A DNA stretch of 64,000 nt from Begonia masoniana (Eukaryota; Streptophyta; Magnoliopsida; Cucurbitales; Begoniaceae): NCBI GenBank assembly GCA_022432975.1, contig CM039515.1, forward strand, positions 19,843,554 to 19,907,553, given 5' to 3'. Shown piece by piece: positions 21,287 to 35,965 of the stretch (its first letter is position 1; each line of letters starts with the position of its first letter). Below the pieces are notes generated by a model. The model saw only the letters and a program-made list of their open reading frames with translations, searched no databases and was not told the DNA's origin. A program made the position numbers and the translations under genes.

Positions 21287-23575
21287 TGTAGCGACCTCAT
21301 ATTTCCCATAACACTATTCCTAAAATTTCTGTAAAATTTAAACTTTTATTTCGATCTCTTAATCTTACTTGTTAAAGACAATTAAATTCATTCAGCGAAA
21401 GACGTACTGCCTATGGAACCTTGAATTGAAACTAAACTTAAGTGTCAGGGTTAAGACAATAAAACTGGGGTTTCGGTCAGCGTCTTAAACTCGCTGGAAT
21501 TCATTCCTTCTAATCGGTCGACGGTCAACACTGACGAAAATCGGTCGATGTTCAACATGATGTTCAACGCTAACAAGAATCGGTCGATGTTCAACCTTGA
21601 CTAAAATCAGTCGATGGTCAACACTAACTAAAATCGGTCGACGTGGCCTCAGTAATGAGATCGGTCGATGTGGCCTCTATAATGAACACTTAACTGAAAA
21701 TTTATAAAAAGGATTCCAATATGCTGGGGTCGACAACCCCGACCGATTCACGTTAAAATCGGTCGACGTTGCCCCTGCCAGTACACTTAACTTTCTATCA
21801 AATACCTAAACACCCAATCGACCACTTCCATATGAAAATGGGCACTATAACCCTATACTTATCATCAAACCAAAATCATCTGCCCAAATCATCCATAAAA
21901 CATATACATAAAACTTTCACTAAATCTCTAACTTTTTCCATACCAAACGTTTTAAAACTGTTTACAATACTCCTAACTTAATCATATACATCTATATATC
22001 CCCAAAACATATGTGCTCCATATCAAAATACTATAAATCCATTATCCAGTTACCAAGCACCCTAAAATGAGTTATCTATACATTTTTCTAGCTAATCACC
22101 CATCAGCCCATAATATACCAAAAACCTCAAAATACTCAACCATTTACTCCCACGGGTCAAAATTCGCACCGACTACACAACGCACTTCTACGGCATCCTT
22201 CTTCAACCTGCTCGTTCGTCTTGTGGAGGTACAACTTCCTCACCTGTTTTGAGTTCACCTACACCATAAATATGCCTATGAGATAAATCTCAGTAAATTC
22301 TATGTAAATGACAATGCATGAACATGTATATGCAATTTTCATGAATTTTCATCCATTCATTTCATTTATCAGTTCGTGTCAGTCGTCTTACTTATCTCAA
22401 TTGTCTCAGTCGTCTTAGTCATCTCAGTCATCTCAGGTTATTTACATTTCACTTTACTTTCATTCATTTCTTTTTTATAAAATCAATGCATAAATCCATT
22501 TTCATGACGTTTTGTAAAACCATGAGGCATGGGCAGTTAAATGCATAACATAAATATAAATAGGGTGAATACCATCAAAACATCACACAAGCATAACCTA
22601 TAAAACAACTAAACCTAAACTACTCATCCAAAGCGTATAAACATACATTGCACCAAATATCCTCAACAACGAAACGTATAAACATACATTGCACAAAATA
22701 TCCTCAACAACGAAACACGACGTATGGTGTAGGCCTATCGGCCACAATAAGTCACGAGAACTTACCTCGGGTCCTTAGCGCACCGAGCTCCGTCCGTGAG
22801 CTTTGTTCACCTAATCCAATCCATAATAATCATTATCAAAACCGATCCTAGGAAATCAAACTTTGAAGACTAACGAAACCCCTAGCTAAAGGACATTTCC
22901 TAAAACCACAATCTATTTCATTCGGACATTTTATCGAGCAATTTGCGCTTCACATTTCTAAACTTCCATTAATGAAGTTTCTCAAGCTTTCCAACCACAA
23001 AAACTTCAAAACCTTCATTAAATCAACTAACTACGTCTGATAATCACAAATACGGTAATACCTAACCGTTTCTAACATAACCAGACTATTTTGACAAAAA
23101 TCCTAACGAAACCCTAACTGTTTAAACCCTAGAAATCGAGAACCAACCATCCAAAAGCATAGAATCTTACCTAGGACGTCGATTGGGGAAGAAAATGTGA
23201 AGAATCGTCGGTCGTCGTCAGAGGAAACGTTGGCCGTGGAGCGATCGGCGAAGGGGAAGAGAAACGCCAGAGAGAGAAGAAAATGCTCTCTGGTGAAAGA
23301 AATCGTGAAATGCATGAGGGAGGGGAGGGTATTTGATTTTTATAGAAATTTAACTTACTAAATTATTATTTTGCCCCTCCAATTAATCATTTACTTATTT
23401 CGTTAATTAGTCTATCGATTTAGTTTTTCTAAACTTCCTTATTTCACCAAATACTCCGATTTACTCATATAGTTCTAATAAAACTCCTCGTTCACAAAAC
23501 GGGTTAATTTTGCAATATTTACGAAAATACCATTATAGCGATAAAGTCCAAAAACCTAAAAATCCGAGTGTTACA
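21287..23575 (-). mobile_element. Solo LTR, family X (copy c)
   Basis: 2289 bp, TGTAACACTCGG to GGTCGCTACA on the minus strand. The target duplication ACTAT is perfect at 21282-21286 and 23576-23580. Leader signature: intron-1 donor CCTAG|GTAAG near 23175, exon 2 at 22810-22766 (45 nt), hairpin donor at 22765, acceptor at 22259. Confidence 0.9.
21480..21775. repeat. AATCGGTCGATGTTCAAC motif cluster inside the solo LTR
   Basis: About eight copies of ATCGGTCGAyG followed by GTTCAAC or GGCC variants, spaced 20-45 bp. It occupies the position held by palindromes in copies a, b and e. Confidence 0.75.
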
Positions 23576-23580
23576 ACTAT

Positions 23581-26203
23581 AATCTTCAAACTATGGTTAG
23601 CCTACATTCCATCCAATTACTTCTTGGTTTCCTTTTGATTATTTATATTCCAAAACTTTAGTGGTTCCCCCGTTAAAATTTTAATTTCATGATTTCCCAA
23701 ACAATAATATCTAAAACCCTATACTTCAATCCCTATGTCTCCAAATCAATTAACCCAACTACACTCAATTGTTCATTAATTTAACTAGTTATAATCTAAC
23801 TTCTCAAAGTCTTCTATTTTAACTCCATATCTAAGTTCCCTTGGCTAGAATTTATTCAAACCCTAAATTTTCTAATCCAATCATCATTAAAGGTTTTATA
23901 ATTGAATTGTTCTAAGCTATTAACTCTAACCTTAAATCATTCATGTATTCATCGGTTTCGACTCCGTTAATTACAAGTTGAACCACTTGAAACCTTCTGA
24001 TAGCCTCACTTCTAAGTTTACTTGGACAATCTTAATGCTAGTCCTCGCTCTCCTTACTCCATATCCTCAAATTTCCTAAATCACGCACACTAAATACTTA
24101 AGAGCTAAACTTCTTATTTTAACCCTCTGTTTAACCTAGCAAATCCCTTCATTTATCTCTATACTACTTATCATTACATCCAATTGTTCTCCGAGTTTCA
24201 GAACATAATATAAAAATCATATCCGCCAAGGATTTCTTTAAATCCTCTTCAAAATTCACTACTAGTCTACCCCCTTAGTTGAGTTCTGAATATTCTTCCT
24301 GCTTCCTTGCAATGATTCGTCCAACAATCTTTTTATTTGCAAACTTGTTGTAGATAAAGTTACACTGTTACTTCAAATCTCTTCGAATTCTTAAGTCCTC
24401 AAGTCTAATCCAATCATTGACTCTATTCAATTAACCATAACCCTAGTTTCGAAAACCGCCTAACTGAATTTCCTCTCCATATTTTCTTAACAAAATTCAT
24501 CCAAACTCTCAATTTCCAAACTCATACTTAGCATCATTGATAAAATATTACTCTAAATTTTCACGAGTACTGTTTGTTCCAACTGAGTACCTTAATAATT
24601 TCTAAGGCCTTGATTTCTATTGAATAGACTGAATACTTATAAAATCTTTGTTGGTAATCCACCACCTCATCGATGTGACTCCTCGAAATTTTCCTTAACT
24701 AGAGCCTTACACAAATATAATTTAATCCGTATATCTTCAACCAAAATTATTAGAAATTATGCACTTGAACTCATAATTTATTCTTAGATTTCTCGATCAC
24801 GTTTCTACTAGTTCAAATCTCCCAATATACATAGTATAATGCAGAATTTCAGACCCAATCCCTTAACTCCTTTGCAATTAGCTATGCTCCCCCACTTATG
24901 ATCATTTTATCTCATATCTAATTATCTCAATTATGTTTATATGTTTTTAACCAACGCTCATATTCCTTGATCAAGCAACACTAAGTACCTGACACTTCTA
25001 CTATTAACTGGTAACCACAAATTTCATCGAGATTTTTCCATATCATGACGATTGTAATTTTTTGCGCATCAGTCATTTCTCTTTATTGATTAATCTTCTA
25101 AGATGGTACCCGTCCCCTAGAGCGATGATTAAAGCTATTCACTTAGATATAACTATACTCATAAGTTCCTTGACTTCCCTTTGATTCTTTAAGGTCCCCA
25201 AATATTGTTAGCCTTTCAATTACCATCTAATCTCTTTACTTTCTTCATATGATATGGATCCACACTAAACACTTCAATACAACACTCATATGTTAAGTCC
25301 TCAACTTCGCAGTAATTAATCACATCCTCAAAATAAATAAAAATATTTATTCCTATTTTCTCATCTACTAACTTCTATTAGATTCTTGAATATAATTTCT
25401 CACCTCAAGGCTGTCAACTTCTCATGTGTCTAAAATATTCAAGTTTATATTATCATCTCCACTTCACTTCGAATTCATCGATTGTAGGTTGACAATCTAG
25501 AATGTCACTAGACAAGGCTCCCGAAATTTTAGTGTTGTCCCCATACTCCTTCATCAAATGAGATTCACCTAATCGTTATGTAACATTTTCTTTACCACTC
25601 ATGCAGGTAATCACCCTCATTTCTTCAATCCATGAGAAACTGCTTCTAAACTCTTAATTTATTCCATGCCCTAAAAGTATTACCCTGATTATTGTCCCAG
25701 CATTGGATTTGAACTTAGACTTCTCAATGTTTCTTCAATCGTCTCAATTCCTTACGATGTATTGATTTTCTAAGAGAAAATAAACTTCCATGTCGCCTCA
25801 ATTGGTGATTGATCTGCACGAGTCCATATTTAAGCTTCTAAATTTTCTTTACATTGAAAATTTGAAATCCGCCCAAAACATGAAACTCCTCCCAAAGAGT
25901 CTTCCATATGTCACGGAATCGTCTTCACAACAAACTGAGCAAACTCATTTGTATTTATGCATCCTTGTTTTCCAATTTTATCTCATAAAATTTAACCCCT
26001 TGAGGATAATAAATCAATTATCTTCTTTAATATGGAAATCCATGCACCCTTCACTTGATCTTATGGTGATTGTCACCTATAACGTCCCCTTAACGTATGT
26101 TGTTGTCTCCTACTTCCTTAAATCACCAAATTCATATTCACTCAAATACCTAGTTATCCTTAATTCAACTCTTAAACTAAACTATAAGCCATATTCCACC
26201 TCC
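23581..26203. other. AT-rich DNA without a recognisable gene
   Basis: 2.6 kb of pyrimidine-biased AT-rich sequence with stops in all frames, apart from an ORF at 25790-26224 of odd composition that runs into the LTR start and is not supported. It may be decayed transposon DNA, but no domain or repeat boundary is visible. It was the target for the old Tekay element. Confidence 0.5.
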
Positions 26204-28505
26204 TGTAGCACCCGGTTTCATTGAGCCAACTTATTTTGTTAACTAGTAGTGAATGTTTTATAGTTGAAATTGGGAGAAAATTAGTGATTAGGCTAATGAG
26301 TGACTAGGCGAGGGCATAATGGTAAATTGAGATATAAAATGGACAGCCTATTTAAGGGAAGAGGTTCTGCGTTTAATGCACAGTAACCACCACCCTATTT
26401 CTATTTCCCTTCGTTTGATTTTCAGCTCAGCTCAGCAGACTTCCTTCCGACATTTTCCTCTCTGATTTTCTCCATTCTAGGTGAGTTTTCTTTCATTTTA
26501 CTTGCTGTTTTAGTGATTAGATAACAGAGAGATTGTTGGGGAGTGTTCGTGAATGCTGTGAGTGAGAGTTAGTTTCGGGTTTTGGGGTGAACCAGGAATG
26601 CTCGACAAACAGGACTTCCAGCTAGTTTCCCTAAGATTTCTAAATAGTTTAGAATGAAGTTTAGTAATGCGGTGCTCTGTTTACGATTATAGGTGAGCAG
26701 GCTCCCGAAGTAGCTAACAACCAGACAATCTCCAGGAGACCAGGTAAGTAGAGTATGTGTGTGCCTTCGAGCCTACATCACAAAACTGTAGGATTATGTA
26801 TAGTTTGTGTGTTTTCAGTTTGCCATGTATCATGTTTTGAAAGTATACAAAAATGAATTTAAATGCATAGTGGCATGGTGAGGAATGAATCGATTGAAAC
26901 AGAACAGTTGTTAAGGGAACTAATCCGCCCTTTAATCAAGAAAGAGGATATATAACTTTTGGAAAAGTGATCCATCTCCCAATTTCACAGGGGGATCTGA
27001 ACAGTTATTAGGGAACTAATCCGCCCCTTAATCAAGAGAGAGGATGTATGACTCTGGGAGAAGTGATCCAACTCCCAATTTTCTAGGGGGATCAGACCAG
27101 AAACGAATGCATATGCAAGTGAGATGTGAAAGTAGAAACTGCATGTCTAGGATTTATGTTTCAGCATTTCATTTCATTACTGCTTTACTTACTTAGCATT
27201 AGGCTAATAGATGAGTTTTGTGATGTAGGTGCTGAGACTGTAACAGGTGAGTTCCCCGAGTGCTCTGAAGAATAGATGAAGTTGAAGGAGTACGTCCATG
27301 CCATAGTTGGGTGTTCTGATGAGGCGGTTTAACTACTGTCTGTATGTGGAGTCTAATTTTTTAATGTTCTGTTGAGGAGTGCAGAGGATTTTGATGATAG
27401 TAATAACTGAAGGATTTAGAATACTTGAGTTTCTCATGTTATGAAAATTCTGAATTGGTTTTGTTACAAATTGTTAATTTGGGATTTTATTGGATAAGGA
27501 TACAAATGTTGTTTTTCAAATGGTTATTTGTTGGATTTCAGAAGTTACTTAGGGTCAGGTTGTTTTGAATGTTTTGAGTGAAATTTGCAAGTTAAACTAT
27601 CGGTGAGTGAAGTCCACCGGTGGATGTTGGGTGTTTTGTCCACCGGTAGATGTTGGAGGATTGAATCATCCGACTGACGTCATCGGAAGATGTCTTCAGT
27701 AAAAGTCATCAGAAGATGTCTTCAGTAGAAGTCATCGGAAGATGTCTTTGGTATGTGTCTTTAGTAGCCTTGTCGTTTTGTAATCGGATGATGTAGGTAG
27801 TAGATTTGTCGTTTTGTAATCAGATGATGTAGTAGAAGCCATCGGTAGATGTCTTTGGTATGTGTATTTAGTAGCCTTGTCGTTTTGTAATCGGATGATG
27901 TAGGTAGTAGATTTGTCGATTTGTAATCGGATGATGTAGGCAGTAGATTTGTCGTTTTGTGAATAGAAGAAGTAGATAGTAATTCTTCCGTTTTAAATGG
28001 AAGAATTATGCAGTCGATTTTGTTGTTTTGTGATCGATAGATGTGTGCAGCTGACACGTCGTCGGCAGATGTGAGCAGAAGATGTGTGAAGTCGACGTGT
28101 CGATTCTGTCTCTACTTCCACCGCTGAGTCTTTTGTCCCTACTTCTACCGCTGGCACTGTTTAGCGGTAGAAGCCTTCTGTTTCTGTTTCTGCCTCTGCC
28201 GCTGACTTTGTTCAGCGGAAGATGCGTTTGACTTTTTACGAACTTTAAGTATTTCACGCTTAAGCCTTCATTTCTTTTGGCTGAATTATTTCTTAATATT
28301 ATAGTTGATTATTCGAACGTTGTTTCATAATTTTGCTCAACTATGTTCTGCTCAAATGATTTTTGCGCTGCAAATTTTCAATGTTTACCTTGTAAAATGT
28401 CAAATTTTGTCCATTGAGTGAAGTTTTAGAATTTTCTCAAAAATCCTATAGTTCGGTTCAGTATCTTGAGTAGCGAACCGGGTTCAGAAAACTCAGGGCG
28501 TTACA
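26204..28505 (+). repeat. 5' LTR of Tekay-1
   Basis: 2302 bp, TGTAGCACCCGG to GGGCGTTACA. TATA-like TATTTAAG near 26349. Putative leader introns at 26481-26692 and 26744-27228 enclose a 51-nt exon 2 (26693-26743). From 27600 to 28230 it holds many CGG(A/C/T)AGATG-type motifs and five degenerate units of the 36-bp repeat that is amplified at 46475. TGACGTCA is at 27675-27682. Confidence 0.85.
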
Positions 28506-28508
28506 GTA

Positions 28509-28520
28509 TGGTATCAGAGA
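28509..28520 (+). other. Primer binding site of Tekay-1 (initiator tRNA-Met type)
   Basis: TGGTATCAGAGA, three bases after the LTR, complementary to the 3' end of plant initiator tRNA-Met. Confidence 0.85.
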
Positions 28521-28659
28521 CATTCAGTTAAACCGTTCAAAAGATCACTCATCAGTGCCAATCGTTGCATGAAGTACTTCAACAACTGTAAGTGTTTATG
28601 TTAACCTTAGCTATTAGATATTTATGATAGTAATTAACCGTGTTCAAGAATATAGCAAA

Positions 28660-31600
28660 ATGGCTAGACGACCAGGAAGACCAGGAGTACCAAGAGAGAT
28701 CTTGAATCTGGGACGTGAAGAAGATCCTAGCGTAATAAGGCAGTTGACAGATCTGGTACGTTAGCAAACAGATTTAGTGCGACAGCAGTCCGATCAGTTA
28801 GGAGTGCTGTTGAACCGAGAGGTACAAGGAAGTGCCAACTCGAGTTCTAGCAATGAACATTCTGGAGATAAATTCAGGAGGCTACGATCACCCACGTTTG
28901 ATGGAAAGTCATCTGACCCAGTTATTGCTGAAGGATGGCTTAGGAAGATTGAGAGTATATTTAGATGTGCCAGCATTGGAGAAGGAGACAAGGTCACGTT
29001 GGTAACATTTCATTTGGCTGGTGAAGCTCAACTTTGGTGGGAAACAATAGAGACCACCACTGATGTTTTGGCGATGCCTTGGTCATAATTCAAGGACATT
29101 TTCTATGAGAAGTATTTTAACAGCACTGTCCAAACCGCGAAGAAGTTGGAGTTTCTGAACTTGAAGCAGACAGGGTCTGTCTGTGGCCAAGTACAGTAGG
29201 CAATTCGAGTCCCTGTCCAGGTTTGCTGGACATTTTGCTCATAGTGACGAGGATAAGGTGTTCAAATTTGTGCATGAGCTGAAGCCAGAAATTTATCGAG
29301 GAGTTAAATTTTGTGGTATTAAAGGTTTGACATTCAGCGAAGTTATGTCCACTGCTCTGGAGGTGGAGGAAGCTGAAAGGAAGTGTGCTGGACCAAAGGA
29401 GGTCCCACAAAAGTTTATCCAGCCACACCAACAAAGGGGAATGAAGAGGCCAAGTGAAGGCCAGAATAGCCAGGGATCAGGAGGGAAAATACAGAATGCC
29501 AGGAAATTTCCCCAGTGTCCTAAGTGTTTGAAGAACCACCCGGGCGAGTGTAGATTGGACTTTGGCAAGTGTTTCAACTGTGAGGAGGTTGGACACACGT
29601 TCAAAGAATGCCTGAAGCCTAGAATCACCAGATGCTACAATTGTAAGAAGGTCGGCCATATTAGCAGAGACTGCCCAGTTGTTAAGAGTGACCCTGCTAT
29701 GATTAAACCGAGGATATTCTCCATGATGGAGTCGGGTGAGGAACAACTCGCTATTGTATCAGGTACTATATTGATCAACTCTATACCTGCTTTTACTTTA
29801 ATAGATTCTGGTGCAACACATTCTTTTATAGCGTCTACGTTTGCAGTTAAGTTAGATGTACAGTCTTCGCCATTTGAACATGTGTTTAATGTCACGTTAC
29901 CCTCTGGTGAATGCATGCACTGTAGCCAAGTGATGCTTAATAGTGTGGTGATAGTGGGAAACAAGAATTTACCTGCTAATCTCATTATTATGGATATAAT
30001 GGGATTTGATGTAATCCTAGGGATGGATTGGTTGTTCAAGCATTATGCCACAATTGATTGTAGGACTGGAGTAGTTAGTTCTCACCCCCCTAGTGGCTTG
30101 AAACATACCTTTCAAGATTCAAAGAAGAGTAAGAAAATGTCTGTGATGACTTCTATTAACACTAGACCTTCCCCATGTGGAGAGTACTTGTGCTTCTTAG
30201 CTAGCGTTTTAGACACACAACTTGTAAGAAAAACAAATCCTCAAAATGTCTTAGTTGCCCAAGACTTTCCTGAAGTATTTTTAGATGACCTTCCTAGTTT
30301 ACCACCAGATTGGGAAATTGAATTTGTTGTGGATATTTACCCAGGTGCTGAGCTTGTATCTAAGAATCCATATAGGTTAGCACTAATAGAACTTAAAGAA
30401 TTAAAGAAACAGTTGGAGGATCTGTTGGAGAAAGGGTTCATACGCCCTAGCTTTTCATCGTGTGGTGCACCTGTTCTTTTTGTCAAAAAGAAGGATGGAT
30501 CGATGCGGATGTGCATTGATTATCGGGAACTAAATAAGCTAACTGTCAAGAACAAGTATTCATTGCCAAGGATTGACGATTTATTCGACCAACTTAATAG
30601 TGCAAGAGTCTTCTCTAAAATTAATCTAAGGTCAGGTTACTATCAATTGAAAGTTAAATCTGAAGATATCCCAAAGACTGCCTTTCGCACAAGGTATAGA
30701 CATTATGAGTTTTTGGTTATGTCCTTTGGATTGACAAATGCACCGGCAACCTTCGTGGACCTTATGAATAGAGTGTTCCATGATTATTTAGATAAATTCA
30801 TCATAGTGTTCATAGATGATATCTTAATCTACTCACGTACAAAGGATGATCATGCAAAGCACTTGAGCTTGGTGTTAGGATTACTAAGGCAGCACCAACT
30901 TTACACCAAGTTTTCCAAGTGTGAGTTTTGATTGGACAGAGTTCACTTTCTTGGTCATGTGATATCGGGTGATGAAATATTTGTGGATCCAGCCAAGGTT
31001 CATGCAGTTAAGGAGTGGCGCCCAACCGAAGAATGCTATAGATATTAGGAGTTTCCTTGGGTTAGCAGGATACTACATAAAATTTATTGAAGGATTCTCG
31101 AAGATTTCTACACCCCTCACTCGGTTAACTAGGAAAAACATTAAGTATGCATGGACAGAGGAATGCGAATTCAGTTTCCAGACTTTGAAACAGAAACTGA
31201 CCAATGCCCCAATATTAACCCTTCCTGTTGAAAATGGTAAATTTAGCATTTACTGTGATGCATCCAAGATTGGACTTGGCTGTGTCTTGATGCAAGAGGG
31301 AAAGGTAATAGCCTATGCTTCTAGACAGTTGAAAACTCATGAGAAGAATTATCCTACGCATGACTTGGAATTAGCTGCAGTGGTATTTGCACTTAAGATT
31401 TGGAGGCATTACTTGTGTGGACAAACTTGTGAAATATTCTCGGAGCATAAAAGTCTGAAATACATCTTCACACAGAAAGAGTTAAATATGAGGCAACGTC
31501 GATAGTTGGAATTTGTAAAGGATTATGATTTTGAGATTAAATATCATCCCGGCAAAGCAAATGTTGTGGCAGATGCTTTGAGTAGAGTGACAACTTCAGC

Positions 31601-33141
31601 CTCAGCCTTGATTCTTGACATACCATTAGCCTTAGAGTCTGAATTCCAAAGGTTTAATCTAGAAGCAGTGCACAGTGTGTCAGCCATACTTTCTGCCATA
31701 TCCTTGAGACCTACCATTCTAGAAAGAATAAAGGAAGCTCAGACAAATGATGTAGAGTGCAACAAGTACAGATTAAGCATAGAATCTACTGTTAATTCAG
31801 ATTTCAATTATTCCAATGATGGGATCCTTAAGTTTAGAAATAGATGGTTTGTTCCTGCCATTAAAGAACTTCGAGATGAGATTCTTTCTGAAGCACATTC
31901 TTCTAGATTTTCTGTCCACCCTGGAAGTACGAAGATGTACAAGAACCTCAAACAGCATTATTGGTGGCCAAGTATGAAAAGGAGCGTGGCAGAGTATGTA
32001 GGATCATGTTTGTGTTGTCAACAGATTAAAGCTGAGCATCAGAGACCTTCAAGAACATTGCAACCTTTACCACTTCCCAAATGGAAATGGGAGCATGTAA
32101 CAATGGAATTTGTTAGGGGATTGCCTAGAATGGCAAAGGGACATGATGCAATCTGGGTAATAATTGATCGATTAACCAAATCTGCCCACTTTCTGCCGAT
32201 AAAAATGACTTACTTGATGGATCAGCTTGCTAAATTATATGTGGATGAGATTGTACGTTTACATGGAGTTCCTGTCGCAATAGTGTCAGATCGGGATTCT
32301 CGATTCACATCTAAGTTTTGGAAGAGTTTGCACAAGGCTATGGGAACACAGCTTAGTTTTAGCACAGCTTTTCACCCTCAAACAGACGGACAATCCGAGA
32401 GAACTATTCAGACCTTAGAAGATATGCTCCGTGCATGCATATTAGATTTTCAAGGATCTTGGAGTAAATATTTATCATTGGTAGAGTTTTCTTATAATAA
32501 CTGTTTTCAGACAACTATTGGTACCGTATGAATCATTTTATGGACGAAAGTGCAGATCTCCTTTGTACTGGAATGAAGTTGGTGAAGCACAGTTGCTTGG
32601 TCCTGACATTGTGCAACAAACTGTTGAGAAGGTTGCCCTCATCCGCTAGAGGATCTTAACAGCTCAAAGCCGACAGAAAAGTTATGCTGATAAAAGACGT
32701 AGAGAATTGGAGTTTAAAGTAGGCGATGAGGTGTTTCTCAAAGTTTCACCGTTCAAAAGAGTTGTGAGATTTGGTAAGAGAGGCAAGCTAAATCCCAGAT
32801 TTATTGGACCCTTGTCAATCTTGAAAAGGATTGGGAAGGCAGTTTACGAATTATAGCTACCAACCTCTATGGAAGGAATCCATAATGTGTTCCATGTTTC
32901 CATGTTGAAGAAGTGTGTACGAGATCCATCACAGATTGTGGAACAACAGAGTATTGAAGTTCATCCTACTCTTGCTTATGAGGAGAAACCAGTAAGGATC
33001 TTAGACAATGCCGTGAAACTGTTGCGCAACAAAGAAGTTCCACTGGTGAAAGTCTTATGGCATAACCAAAACATAGAGGAGACAACTTGGGAGCGCCAGT
33101 AAGACATGATGGACCAACATCCAGAATTATTTAGGTATTGA
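28660..33141 (+). pseudogene. Gag-pol of Tekay-1, degenerate
   Basis: Order along the DNA: gag (from 28660), two CCHC knuckles ([14 protein letters not shown] and [14 protein letters not shown], ~29570-29675), protease with DSGATHSFI (~29805), reverse transcriptase with FIDDILIYS (~30810), RNase H with YCDAS (~31250), integrase with an HHCC zinc finger (~31920-32030) and DDE core (~32160-32410), and a C-terminal chromodomain-like segment. Breaks: stops at 28762, 29086, 30929, 31503, 32647, 32854 and 33100; frame changes near 29180 and 31019; a small deletion near 32522. It cannot encode a working polyprotein. A second knuckle is present here but only one is evident in the younger element. Confidence 0.9.
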
Positions 33142-33176
33142 ATTTTGAGGACAAAATTATTTTAAGGAGGGTAGAT

Positions 33177-34219
33177 TGTAGCACCCGGTTTCATTGAGCC
33201 AACTTATTTTGTTAACTAGTAGTGAATGTTTTATAGATGAAATTGAGGGAAAATTTGTGATTAGGCTAATAGTGACTAGGTGAGGGCATAATGGTAAATT
33301 GAGATATTAAGTGGACAACCTATTTAGGGGAAGATGTTCTGCATTTAATGCACAGTAGCCACCACCTTATTTCCATTTCCCTTCGTTTGATTTTCAGCTC
33401 AGCTCAACAGACTTCCTTCCGACATTTTCCTCTCTGATTTTCTCCATACTAGGTGAGTTTTGTTTCATTTTACTTGCTGTTTTAGTAATTAGATAACAGA
33501 GAGATTGTAGGAGAGTGTTCGTGAATGCTGCGAGTGAGTGTTAGTTTCGGGTTTTGGGGTGAACCAGGAATGCTCGAAAAACAGGACTTCCAGCTAGTTT
33601 CCCTAAGATTTCTAAATAGTTTAGAATGAAGTTTAGTAATGCGGTGCTCTGTTTACGATTATAGGTGAGCAGGCTCCCGAAGTAGCTAACAACCAGACAA
33701 TCTCCAAGAGACCAGATAAGTAGAGTATGTGTGTGCCTTCGGGCCTACATCACAAAACAGTAGGATTATGTATAGTCTGTGTGTTTTTAGTTTGCCATGT
33801 ATCATGTTTTGAAAGTATACAAAAATGAATTTAAATGCATAATGGCATGGTGAGGAATGAACCGATTGAAACAGAATAGTTGTTAAGGGAACTAATCCAC
33901 CCTTTAATCAAGAGAGAGGATATATAACTTTGGGAAAAGTGATCCAACTCTCAATTTCACAGGGGGATCTGAACAGTTAAGGGAACTAATCCACCCCTTA
34001 ATCAAGAGAGAGGATGTATGACTTTGGGAGAAGTGATCCAACTCCCAATTTCACAGGGGGATCAGACCATAAACGAATGCATATGCAACTGAGATGTGAA
34101 AGTAGAAACTGCATGTCTAGGATTTATGTTTCAGCATTTCATTTCATTACTGCTTTACTTATTTAGCATTAGGCTAATAGATGAGTTTTGTGATGTAGGT
34201 GCTGAGACTGTAACAGGTG
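33177..34219 (+). repeat. 3' LTR of Tekay-1, left part
   Basis: Collinear with 26204-27246 of the 5' LTR. The exon-2 donor has changed from GTAAGT to ATAAGT at 33716. Ends at the AGGTG target site (34215-34219) of the younger element. Confidence 0.85.
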
Positions 34220-34379
34220 TGTAACACCCGACATTTCAGCCAGGTGATTTTCTGACCATTTTCATTGTCACCCTCTTATTTAACCGTTATGATTTAAATT
34301 TAATGTTAAGACAAATTTATTACAAGTTGAGTAAAACTAGGTTAGGTGGCAGTTTTGTAATTAGAATCGATGGATTTAG

Positions 34380-34387
34380 TATAAATA
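34380..34387 (+). promoter_or_regulatory. TATA box of the Tekay-2 5' LTR
   Basis: TATAAATA about 160 bp into the LTR, duplicated at 42704-42711 in the 3' LTR. Transcription is expected to begin near 34410, which places the 54-bp array downstream of the start site. Confidence 0.6.
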
Positions 34388-35185
34388 GGAAATGGAAACC
34401 TTAAATCTCATTTATTGCCACTGTAGCCGACATTCCCTCTCGGCGATTTCTTCTCTCCCAAGTTCTTGCTCTCGGCTACCAGAACTTTCCTCTGCCGACG
34501 ACCGGTTTCGAGCTTGCTTTTCTCTGCAAATCCACACCCGAGGTATGAAATGGACAATGTAGTCATTCATTAGTAAATAGAGCTCTGTTCTCAGCTCGGC
34601 ACTGAGTTCGGATTTTTAGCAGTGGCCGAGCAGTTTGTGATTTTCTTAATCTGAGAGTAGAAATGTCATCCCGAATCAATTCTGAGCATTTTAAGTAACC
34701 AACTCGGATTTAATCAATGGAAAAACCTGTCCACCTAGTTTCGGATTTCAGACTGCAGTGTGTCAAACAGAGGAATCAGAATGACTTTAGCTAATAGATC
34801 CTAGGGTGGTTTATGATTAGGACTACTAGGACTTTGTTTTAACTACTGTAATGTACATGTTTTAGGTGAAGAAGTTAAAGAGAGGAAGTTCGGATTGCTA
34901 AGGAATCCAGGTAAGTGAATGTATTAAGATTTCCGGCCACTAGGGCCCTACACCGCAAGGGTATTAGGGAATCACTGAGATGTTAGCTTATTGACTATGA
35001 CTTGTTATTTCCACGATATGAAGAAGTTATGTAAGTAAATGTAAAGTTACAGGATGTTCTACTTGTCCTTATGGTATGACTTTTCTCTATGAACCTCATG
35101 TCTATGCATCATGCCCACGTTTATGATTAAGTAGAGAACATGAAAAGTAAATGTAACCATGATTAAGTGCAGAACGGGGAAAAGA

Positions 35186-35370
35186 CTATGTTATGTATGA
35201 CTTGCGAATTCTCCCACTGGAGGAGGCCGAGTTAATGATATGTATGACTCGCGAAATCTCCCACTGGTGGAGGCCGAGTAATGATATGTATGACTCGTGA
35301 AATCTCCCACTGGTGGAGGCTGAGTAATGATATGTATGGCTCGCGAATTCTCCCACTGGGGAGGCCGAGT
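35186..35370 (+). repeat. 46-47-bp tandem repeat, four units
   Basis: Unit core ATGACTCGCGAAATCTCCC then ACTGGTGGAGGCCGAGT. Lies inside the putative second leader intron. The 3' LTR has four units at 43505-43700. Confidence 0.85.
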
Positions 35371-35965
35371 GATGTATCATGATTGCCGCGATAGGCAAAT
35401 GATTATGTATGACTCCGCGATAGGCAAATGACTATGTACCCCTGTCTTCCTCCCTCGTTCCCTGCCTTAATACATGTTATGTAAATGATAAAGATGAACA
35501 TGAATGAAGAATGGTTTATGAATTATGTCCCTTTAAATTGTGTACTCATGTATATCTGTCAGCATGCATTCCTTACTAAGCATTAGGCTTATAGTTAAAC
35601 CTTATGGTGTAGGTGAAGAAGGTTCAGGTGAGGATGTTATGTTCAAAGAGGATGCTTAAGGCTGGTTGCTGGAGGATGCTCAAGGTGACAGTGTGGGACT
35701 GGAGAGGCGATTTATGACCCCTGGTTTAAACTCTTATGTTACAGTATGTTAAAGGATATGGTAGTTTAAGTAGGATGAGATTATTTTAAAACGTTGAGCT
35801 TGAAACTGTCTAGTGGATCACTGAGTCAGGGAATGATTATGTAGATTTATGAATGATCTGTTGCTTAAGTCTTCCGCTATATGCGTTTGGATGAGTTGTG
35901 TTTTCTTCCAGTTGAAAGGAGTCCTTTGATGATTTAGTGTTCCCTACCGTAAGACGGAAGCTGGA

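Noticed and set aside
23581..26203. Hidden gene in the 2.6-kb AT-rich block
   Set aside because: Stops in all frames, no domain text and no splice-linked exons that I could see.
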